A program made the translations under genes and the position numbers. The notes beneath the pieces were generated by a model. The model saw only the letters and a program-made list of their open reading frames with translations. It did no database searches and was not told the origin of the DNA. A stretch of DNA of 64,000 nucleotides. It comes from Calditrichales bacterium MX18-03. Lineage in GTDB: Bacteria; Bacillota; Clostridia; Lutisporales; Lutisporaceae. The stretch covers positions 186,001 through 250,000 of the forward strand of contig JAJGRE010000002.1 of the NCBI GenBank assembly GCA_021083345.1, in the 5' to 3' direction. This document shows positions 58,469-64,000 of this stretch, piece after piece; positions within the stretch are counted from its first letter, which is position 1; the number at the start of each line of letters is the position of its first letter.

Positions 58469-59668
58469 TCACCAGCTTTCTTTCTTTCGGAGGGTTTTTA
58501 AGATTCTTCCCAGACGCTTCACACCCTCGGTGATCTGTGCTTCCGCTACGCCTGAATAATTCATCCTGCAGTGGTTTGCATGACCGCCGTTAGGGAAGAA
58601 CGGTGCGCCGGGGACGAAAGCAACCTTTTCTTCTGCAATGGCTTTCTTAAGGACAACCGCCGCATCCATGCCTTCCGGGAACTCCACCCAAGTGAAAAGA
58701 CCCCCTTGGGGATTGGTATAGGTGAAACCTTCCGGGAATTCCTTTGCGATGGTCTCCAGCATCAAATCCTTCTTCTTTTTATACAGCTTTCTTATTTCTT
58801 CAATATGCATGTCAATATCATACATTTCCAGGTACTTGTTTACCTGTCTTTGGATCAAGGTACTGGTCTGTGTATCGGCACTCTGCTTCAAGGTCACAAA
58901 CTTCTGAATCAGAGCCTCTTCGGCCACGATCCAGCCCAGCCGCATACCGGGGCTCAGGATCTTGGAGAAGGTTCCGATGTGTACGACCAGGCCTTTGGTA
59001 TCAAAGCTCTTGATGGAAGGCAGATGCTGGCCTTCATAGCGGACCTCCCTGTACGGGCTGTCTTCTATGATGACCATATCGTATTGATTTGCCAGTTCCA
59101 CCATACGTTTTCTTCTCTCAAGGCTCAGGGTGACACCGGTTGGATTCTGAAAATCCGGTATGGTATAGATGAACTTCGCTTTGGGGTTGGCTTCCAATAC
59201 TTTTTCCAGTTCTTCCATGATCATGCCGTCCTGATCCATCGGTACGCCGGCATACTTGGGCACATAGGGTCCGAAGGCAATGATGCCTCCCAAAAAAGTG
59301 GGGTTTTCGCATATAATGGTGTCCCCTTCATTAATGAATAACTTACCTGCAAAATCCAAGCCCTGCTGTCCGCCGTGTACCATAAAGACATTGCCGGCAT
59401 TGCAGTCAATATTGAGCCGCTTCATTCTGGCTGCAATCTTTTCTCGTAGCGGCAAGTAGCCCTCCGTGGAACTATATTGGAGCGCTGCCCGCCCCTCATC
59501 CACCAGCACCCTGTCAAATACAGCCCGCAACGGCTCAATGGGGAACAGCTCCGGCGCCGGAAAACCGCCGGCAAAAGAAATGATGCCGGGCTCCTCTGCG
59601 TATTTCAGCAAGTCCCTTATCGCTGAGCTTCTGACATTGTCCATCCTGTCTGCAAATCTATAGTCCAT
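58469..59668 (-). CDS. PLP-dependent aminotransferase, class I/II (2-aminoadipate/aromatic type)
   Basis: The 399-residue protein matches fold-type I aminotransferases: ISFAGGFPAPELFPIEPLRA, GGQQGLDFAGKLFINEGDTI, IPDFQNPTGVTLSLERRKRM and the PLP-lysine motif HIGTFSKILSPGMRLGW. The opening phrase S-A-I-R-D-L-L places it with the 2-aminoadipate/LysN-MocR-type branch, without a regulatory HTH. It heads an operon with GNAT, hypothetical and LuxR genes. The physiological amino donor is not evident. Confidence 0.9.
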   Translation of the reverse strand: MDYRFADRMDNVRSSAIRDLLKYAEEPGIISFAGGFPAPELFPIEPLRAVFDRVLVDEGRAALQYSSTEGYLPLREKIAARMKRLNIDCNAGNVFMVHGGQQGLDFAGKLFINEGDTIICENPTFLGGIIAFGPYVPKYAGVPMDQDGMIMEELEKVLEANPKAKFIYTIPDFQNPTGVTLSLERRKRMVELANQYDMVIIEDSPYREVRYEGQHLPSIKSFDTKGLVVHIGTFSKILSPGMRLGWIVAEEALIQKFVTLKQSADTQTSTLIQRQVNKYLEMYDIDMHIEEIRKLYKKKKDLMLETIAKEFPEGFTYTNPQGGLFTWVEFPEGMDAAVVLKKAIAEEKVAFVPGAPFFPNGGHANHCRMNYSGVAEAQITEGVKRLGRILKTLRKKESW

Positions 59669-59829
59669 TATACCTGCACCTCCGATTCTATATATCCATT
59701 AACATTATAACATATTTTCCCTTTTCAACTAATATAGCTTGCTCGCTTTAAATAACGTTCTCATTCATGTCACTCTGACGCAGTTAGAGTCTCAGATCCT
59801 ATGGAAACAACCCAAACTGGTGGATTGGT

Positions 59830-59858
59830 TTGTAAAACGTCACAATATGTCATATAAT
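59830..59858 (+). promoter_or_regulatory. Promoter of the CoA-binding protein gene
   Basis: TTGTAA (59830-59835), 17-base spacer, TATAAT (59853-59858), 46 bases before the start codon. The 235-base stretch from 59669 otherwise holds nothing I can identify besides a TATAAT for the divergent aminotransferase. Confidence 0.6.
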
Positions 59859-59903
59859 AGGATAAAGAGTGAGAAGAAAACTTTACGGATAGGCGGTGTA
59901 ACA

Positions 59904-60293
59904 ATGAGCAATCATTCAGATACAAAGGAAGCCATGCTGGAAAAAAAGATCTGGGCTGTGATAGGAGCCAACAACGATCCCGGAAAATTTGGAAACATTA
60001 TCTATAGAAAACTGAAATCAGAGGGCTACGAGGTATACCCGGTAAACCCCCTGCATGACAAGGTTGAAGGCGATCTGTGCTACCCCAATCTGACTTCCCT
60101 GCCGAAGAAGCCGGAGGTTCTGGATATGGTGGTGTCACCCAAACGGGGCAAAGCGTTTATTGAAGAAGCGGCAGCACTGGGTATCCCCTATGTATGGCTG
60201 CAACCGGGTACTACTGACACAGAGCTTCTGAAGCTGATACAGGAAAAACGGCTTACAGCTGTTCAGGCCTGCGTTTTGGTTGCATTAAGGTAA
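59904..60293 (+). CDS. CoA-binding domain protein (YccU-like)
   Basis: The 129-residue protein is a stand-alone CoA-binding Rossmann domain: IWAVIGANNDPGKFGNIIYR, GYEVYPVNPLHDKVEGDLCY and VVSPKRGKAFIEEAAALGIP, then VWLQPGTTDTELLKL, as in the YccU family and the N-terminal part of succinyl-CoA synthetase-like enzymes. It may bind CoA or NAD-like ligands for redox sensing; no catalytic part is present. AGGCGGTG precedes the ATG. An open frame of 55 codons before it is not likely to be translated. Confidence 0.88.
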   Translation: MSNHSDTKEAMLEKKIWAVIGANNDPGKFGNIIYRKLKSEGYEVYPVNPLHDKVEGDLCYPNLTSLPKKPEVLDMVVSPKRGKAFIEEAAALGIPYVWLQPGTTDTELLKLIQEKRLTAVQACVLVALR

Positions 60294-60300
60294 GAAAAAA

Positions 60301-60336
60301 GCGCAAGCAGCAAGTAATCATTCTCGCTGTTTGCGC
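60301..60336. terminator. Bidirectional terminator between the CoA-binding and TPM-domain genes
   Basis: GCGCAAGCAGC (60301-60311)/GCTGTTTGCGC (60326-60336), one mismatch; six or more A/T bases on each side. It ends both convergent genes. Confidence 0.8.
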
Positions 60337-60377
60337 TTATCTATTATCTTTTCTATTTTTAGGTTGCAGTTGAACGG

Positions 60378-61151
60378 CTAAAACCCGGATGAGGACCCAC
60401 CGCCTCCGGAGCGTCCACCGCCGCCTGAGTTCCTGCCGCCACCGCCGCCTCTTCTTGAGGCCGCAGCAGCCATCCGGAGGATGAAAAACGTAACCTGCCC
60501 TCCGGTCAGAATGAAATCCAGAACGACTAATATCAGAATGATGATGACCATAACAGCGGTCAGTATCGGGTGCTCCTTTACAAAGCTGCTGCCGGCATCT
60601 CCTTGATCAACTGCTTCTCGGGTTTCCGGATATTGAACACTGTCTCCGTCTCCGGTAACAATGCTGCAGATATCGGAGTAAATGATCTTCACGGCACCAT
60701 CGATGCCAACTTCCTCGTTCAGCTGTGAAAACTTCTTCAGCAGCTTGTTGCTTTCCAGATCTGTCAAAACCCCTTCGTAGCCATAGCCCACTTCAATCCT
60801 GGATCTTCGCTCCTGCATGCTTAGGATAAAAAGGACTCCCTTATCCTTGGTCCCTATCCCCCACTTATTGAAAAGGGTGTTGGCATATTCCTCAATGGCA
60901 GCACCATCCAGCGAATCCATGCTGACAAATACCACCTGCCCGCCCTCCTTGGCTTTGAAGGTGCTTTCTCCCATGCTGACAATATCACGTTCGGTATCCG
61001 AATCCAATATATCCGCAAAATCATTGCTGTAAAACTCACGGGAGGGATTTGGTATCTTAGGCTCCAATGCCTGGGCATCAGCAAGGCCGAAGGTCATAGC
61101 GGCCAATATCAATAGGACCAGTAAAGCTGCTTGCAGCTTGGTTTGTTTCAT
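60378..61151 (-). CDS. TPM-domain membrane protein (YgcG family)
   Basis: The 257-residue protein has a signal peptide (residues 1-27, ending ADAQA), a TPM_phosphatase domain (about 35-160, EFYSNDFADILDSDTERDIV, FNKWGIGTKDKGVLFILSMQ, RSRIEVGYGYEGVLTD), one membrane helix (ILTAVMVIIILILVVLDF) and a Gly/Ser-rich end (GGGGGRNSGGGG). It is encoded after LemA, and the two are a recurring pair in bacteria, though their role is unclear. The Gly/Ser-rich tail is typical of the family. Confidence 0.9.
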   Translation of the reverse strand: MKQTKLQAALLVLLILAAMTFGLADAQALEPKIPNPSREFYSNDFADILDSDTERDIVSMGESTFKAKEGGQVVFVSMDSLDGAAIEEYANTLFNKWGIGTKDKGVLFILSMQERRSRIEVGYGYEGVLTDLESNKLLKKFSQLNEEVGIDGAVKIIYSDICSIVTGDGDSVQYPETREAVDQGDAGSSFVKEHPILTAVMVIIILILVVLDFILTGGQVTFFILRMAAAASRRGGGGGRNSGGGGRSGGGGSSSGF

Positions 61152-61190
61152 TTATACGCCCCCTATTTTTCAAAACCTATCGGATAGATA

Positions 61191-61221
61191 AACAACTCTA
61201 AAAGCATGTTTTAGAGTTGTT
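61191..61221. terminator. 13-bp perfect hairpin between lemA and the TPM gene
   Basis: AACAACTCTAAAA/TTTTAGAGTTGTT with loop GCATG. Only a short T-run follows on the minus strand, so it may weaken rather than stop read-through from lemA to the TPM gene. Confidence 0.5.
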
Positions 61222-61262
61222 ATCCTGATCCAAACTGTATGGCTAAAGCGTCCAGACTTATC

Positions 61263-61826
61263 CTAGAACTTCACTTCAGGTGCCTGGTCCGCGCCTGCTT
61301 CTGCCTGGATATAAGGGAACTCCTCATTGTATCCCAGTATGCCTGCTGCTATGTTGGTGGGAAAGACCTTTATCTTCTTGTTATACACCTTTACGGTATC
61401 GTTATAATACTTTCTTGCCACTGCAATGCGGTTTTCGGTCCCTTCCAGCTGGACTCTCAGGTCCTGGAAGCCCTCGTTCTGCTTCAACTGGGGATAATTC
61501 TCGGTAATGGCCAGCAGCCTTCCCAGCACCGAAGAAACTTCAGCATTGGCATCAATTTTCTCCTGAACGCTGGCTGCACCGGCCAATTTTGACCGTGCTT
61601 CCGCTATTTGTGTAAAGATTTCCTGTTCTTTTATGGCCTGTGCTTTGACTGTCTCTACCAGGTTGGGAATCAGGTCCGCTCTTCTTTGATATTGCACCTC
61701 AATATCGCTCCAGGAAGCATTGACATCTTCACTCAGGTTGACAAGGCTCCGCTGCACGCCTACAAAATAAAAGCCCAAGAGAACGACAATACCGATGATG
61801 ATTATGATTAATGACTTACCTTTCAT
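61263..61826 (-). CDS. lemA: LemA-family protein
   Basis: The 187-residue protein has one N-terminal helix (LIIIIIGIVVLLGFYFVGV), the LemA helical bundle with VNASWSDIEVQYQRRADLIP, LVETVKAQAIKEQEIFTQIA and the end YIQAEAGADQAPEVKF. LemA proteins are anchored in the membrane with an outward domain and are linked to TPM-domain proteins. It is the first gene of the lemA-TPM pair. Confidence 0.93.
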   Translation of the reverse strand: MKGKSLIIIIIGIVVLLGFYFVGVQRSLVNLSEDVNASWSDIEVQYQRRADLIPNLVETVKAQAIKEQEIFTQIAEARSKLAGAASVQEKIDANAEVSSVLGRLLAITENYPQLKQNEGFQDLRVQLEGTENRIAVARKYYNDTVKVYNKKIKVFPTNIAAGILGYNEEFPYIQAEAGADQAPEVKF

Positions 61827-61897
61827 TTCCTTACCTCACTTTTAATTTTCATTCATTCTGAACCTCAAACGGTACCATATGAAATTCATTACTATAG

Positions 61898-61926
61898 AAT
61901 ATATCATATATTGCAGCACTTTGAAA
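61898..61926 (-). promoter_or_regulatory. Candidate promoter of lemA
   Basis: On the minus strand TTTCAA (61921-61926), 17 bases, TATATT (61898-61903), in the 211-base gap upstream of lemA; the rest of that gap shows no gene I can support. Confidence 0.4.
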
Positions 61927-62037
61927 GCTGCGTACAGGTCCGATATCAACGGATTTGAAATTACCAGGGTGGATACGGCCAATGCCGTTATCCTACCTTT
62001 TTCAAAGTAGCTGCAGGTCTCTCTATCTCGCTCAAGC

Positions 62038-62733
62038 TCATTGACTGCTTTTTTTGCGCCCCGTCCGGTATGGACAGACCCTGCGGCAGGCGCTGCAGTT
62101 ATACAGATCCCAGCCCCTTCCCGCTTTAAAGAAGGATTTTTCACGGCAAAGCTTTTGATTCACCGTGATTCCGTCCATTGCCTGCTGCGGGCAAGCCTCC
62201 AGGCACCGCCGGCAACCAGAGGGGCACTGGAAGTCTTCCAGCAGAGGGTCTGGCTCAACTACCGCATCGATGAGCACTGCACCGATATAAACCATATTGC
62301 CCAGCGCTTCATTCATAAAAATCGTGCTTTTACCCATTATACCCAACCCGGCAAGCACTGCCGCATGTTTGAGTGAAATAATGCCTTTGCCGTGCATGTT
62401 TTCCTGATCCCAGGACAGGTAGGGCACATCGGAGGGCACCAATACAGCCCTGACCTGCTTTTGCTGCAAGAAACGGCAAAGTTCCATGGCAATCCGGTCC
62501 AGTTCCTCATACATCTTGTAGGCGGTATGTGTATAAGGAACAGGGCTTTCGGCAAGGATGGCATCAATGGGCATCTGCTTGATGAAAACAACAACACTTC
62601 TGCACTGGCTGAAAACATCCTTGGGACTGAAGCCTATCGGCGCTTTTTCAAATCTTCCGATATCGGCTATTCCGCAGGCCTGTGCACCTGCTTCCAGTAC
62701 AAATTTCTTGATCTGTTCAGATAACATCTGCAT
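62038..62733 (-). CDS. Short epoxyqueuosine-reductase-like iron-sulfur protein
   Basis: The 231-residue protein resembles the middle and C-terminal part of QueG: AAVLAGLGIMGKSTIFMNEA, GNMVYIGAVLIDA and two cysteine-rich ferredoxin-like clusters, CPSGCRRCLEACPQQAMDG and CSACRRVCPY. QueG is about 370 residues and has further C-terminal HEAT-like repeats; this one is shorter, in the range of a subfamily of unknown activity found in Clostridia. It should hold two [4Fe-4S] clusters and a cobalamin-like cofactor site. The start MQMLSEQ follows AGGGAG by 4 bases and is uncertain by a few codons. Confidence 0.75.
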   Translation of the reverse strand: MQMLSEQIKKFVLEAGAQACGIADIGRFEKAPIGFSPKDVFSQCRSVVVFIKQMPIDAILAESPVPYTHTAYKMYEELDRIAMELCRFLQQKQVRAVLVPSDVPYLSWDQENMHGKGIISLKHAAVLAGLGIMGKSTIFMNEALGNMVYIGAVLIDAVVEPDPLLEDFQCPSGCRRCLEACPQQAMDGITVNQKLCREKSFFKAGRGWDLYNCSACRRVCPYRTGRKKSSQ

Positions 62734-62782
62734 TTCACTCCCTATAACCTTATTCATTCATTCATCGGGATATGTTTCAGCC

Positions 62783-63817
62783 TCATCGGCTTTCCAGCGT
62801 TTTTTTCATATCTGCAATAAATGCCAATACGGCATCCTCCCTCGTCGCCCATGAAGTGACAAGGCGAATCGATGAATGTGCTTCGTCAACCTTAGACCAG
62901 ATATAAAATGCATATATCTCCTGCAGCGCCTCTATCAACCGGTTGGGCAAAATAGGAAAAATCTGGTTTGAGGGTGATTGCGTCAGGAATGAAAAACCTT
63001 CTTTTCTTATGGCCTCTCTCAGCAAATCGGCCATCTTATTGGCATGCTTAGCCAGATCGAAGTACAGCTCATCCCTGAACAGTTCAAGAAACTGCACGCC
63101 AAGGAGCCTGCCCTTTGCCAGCAGCGCACCCTTCTGCTTCATATGAAAGCGGAAATCTTCCTGAAGGGACTCACGGCAGATAACCAGAGCTTCTCCAATC
63201 AGCGCACCGTTTTTGGTTCCGCCGATATAGAATGCGTCCGTCAGCCTTCCCAGATCGGTAAGCGTCAGGTCATTTCCTGCCGCGCATAATGCAGAACCAA
63301 GCCTCGCGCCATCCAGGAACAGAATCAGGCCGTTTTCTTTGCAGAAACCGCTGATCTGTTCTAGTTCACCCTTACGATAAATGGATCCGATCTCAGTGGG
63401 ATTTGAAATATATACCAGCTTGGGCTTTACCATATGCTCATCCGTATGGGTGTCCAATACGGACTTGATCTGGGCCGGTGTTATTTTCCCATCCTCCACT
63501 GCTATGGAAAGAACCTTATGCCCAGTAGCTTCTACCGACCCGGCTTCGTGCACAAGAATATGGCCTGTATTGGCCGCTATCGCTGCTTCGTGAGGCCTTA
63601 GGAAAGCGGAAATGGCAATCAGGTTAGTCTGCGTACCGCCGGATAACAAGTGGATATCTACATCCTTCCGATTGATCTTCTGTTTCAATAGTTCAACGGC
63701 TTCCTGTGTATAGCAGTCTTCTCCATATCCTTCCGTCTGAACCAGGTTTGACTCAATCAATGCGTTAAGTATTCTAGGATGCGCCCCTTCACTGTAGTCA
63801 TTTTTAAAACTGTACAT
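62783..63817 (-). CDS. ltaE: Low-specificity L-threonine aldolase-type PLP enzyme
   Basis: The 344-residue protein matches the threonine-aldolase/beta-eliminating lyase family: FKNDYSEGAHPRILNALIES, LLSGGTQTNLIAISAFLRPH, LVYISNPTEIGSIYRKGELE, LILFLDGARLGSALCAAGND and the PLP-lysine motif FYIGGTKNGALIGEALVICR. It cleaves threonine to glycine and acetaldehyde or a related beta-hydroxy amino acid. It precedes the QueG-like gene by 49 bases and is divergent from the gene that runs off the window. Confidence 0.92.
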   Translation of the reverse strand: MYSFKNDYSEGAHPRILNALIESNLVQTEGYGEDCYTQEAVELLKQKINRKDVDIHLLSGGTQTNLIAISAFLRPHEAAIAANTGHILVHEAGSVEATGHKVLSIAVEDGKITPAQIKSVLDTHTDEHMVKPKLVYISNPTEIGSIYRKGELEQISGFCKENGLILFLDGARLGSALCAAGNDLTLTDLGRLTDAFYIGGTKNGALIGEALVICRESLQEDFRFHMKQKGALLAKGRLLGVQFLELFRDELYFDLAKHANKMADLLREAIRKEGFSFLTQSPSNQIFPILPNRLIEALQEIYAFYIWSKVDEAHSSIRLVTSWATREDAVLAFIADMKKTLESR

Positions 63818-63969
63818 CTGTCGGACCCCCTTATTTTGTTTAGCATATTATGCTTTTTTCTGTTTACATTCATCATTATGTGCAATATAATATACATAAC
63901 GTGCTTTATATCGTTTATTTAATCTTACATCTTGTACATGATGATGTCAAGATACAGGAGGTATCCCTT

Positions 63970-64000
63970 TTGAAAGATTTAAACGCCATCTTTTCCGGAA
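63970..64000 (+). CDS. Start of a gene that runs off the window
   Basis: A TTG at 63970 lies 8 bases after AGGAGG and opens MKDLNAIFSG before the window ends. Ten residues are too few to name it. The 152-base region before it is divergent from threonine aldolase and holds A/T-rich promoter-like sequence with several short dyads. Confidence 0.4.
   Translation, partial: MKDLNAIFSG

Noticed and set aside
58571-59341. 256-codon plus-strand open frame
   Set aside because: It lies entirely opposite the aminotransferase gene, which has full motif support; the frame has no ribosome-binding site and no recognisable protein motif.
61842-62144. 100-codon minus-strand open frame upstream of lemA
   Set aside because: Its first third overlaps the QueG-like gene in another frame and it has no ribosome-binding site; it more likely represents the lemA promoter region.
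1-64000. tRNA, rRNA, CRISPR arrays, insertion sequences, phage genes
   Set aside because: I looked for T-arm and anticodon-arm patterns, spaced repeats, transposase or integrase motifs and found none that I can support; a tRNAscan, CRISPR finder and IS search would settle this.

Overview
The window looks like chromosome from a low-to-moderate-GC anaerobic member of the Bacillota (Clostridia-like). Evidence: strong AGGAGG ribosome-binding sites with frequent TTG/GTG starts, many U-tailed intrinsic terminators, a TPP riboswitch with a transcriptional terminator, a group-B-like [FeFe]-hydrogenase, MttB-superfamily methyltransferases, a GntR-RCK_C regulator, and DegV, PadR, TipA-type MerR and LytTR regulators. 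I see no rRNA, tRNA, CRISPR array, insertion sequence or phage gene. The genus cannot be told from the sequence.

Layout. 1-9.6 kb: partial dimeric dUTPase-like gene, SPL-family radical SAM protein, LysR regulator beside purA, a decayed GGDEF remnant fused in frame behind rsgA, two tiny membrane-peptide ORFs, an Xre regulator/membrane protein pair with a perfect 18-bp-arm operator, a YbjQ protein, a hydrogenase-like protein and a MerR regulator. 9.6-21.4 kb: a receptor with both GGDEF and HD-GYP domains, an exported phosphoesterase, a CBS protein, a PfkB kinase-MATE pair, an MFS exporter, a MerR regulator divergent from an OFA-family transporter whose promoter has the MerR-type 19-bp spacer, and a secreted fibronectin-III protein.

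21.4-34.5 kb is the most unusual region. Ten consecutive minus-strand genes appear to form one operon: an opine dehydrogenase-like enzyme, three different MttB-superfamily methyltransferases without in-frame amber codons, an Asp/Glu racemase-like protein, and a complete branched-chain-amino-acid-type ABC importer. A sigma-54 -24/-12 promoter precedes it, a perfect 32-bp palindrome lies about 145 bp further upstream, and a PAS/AAA+/Fis activator is divergently transcribed. No corrinoid protein or corrinoid-activating protein is present. I infer a regulated uptake and catabolic system for an N-methylated, possibly opine- or betaine-like compound.

34.5-46.6 kb: an FAD oxidoreductase, a frameshifted membrane-protein gene with its partner, ftsE-ftsX with a coiled-coil partner that lacks a recognisable hydrolase domain, a GNAT acetyltransferase behind two tandem inverted repeats and downstream of a BusR-like (GntR plus RCK_C) repressor, an orphan LytTR regulator with cstA, a PadR/HAAS pair and a DegV protein. 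46.7-51 kb: a TPP-riboswitch-controlled thiamine salvage operon (thiD-cytX-thiM-thiE) ending in a HAD phosphatase. 51-64 kb: a lipoprotein, a TipA-type MerR regulator, a beta-lactamase-fold serine hydrolase, two methyltransferases, a LuxR/TPR regulator, a GNAT protein, an aminotransferase, a CoA-binding protein, a LemA/TPM-domain pair, a short QueG-like iron-sulfur protein, threonine aldolase and the first codons of another gene.
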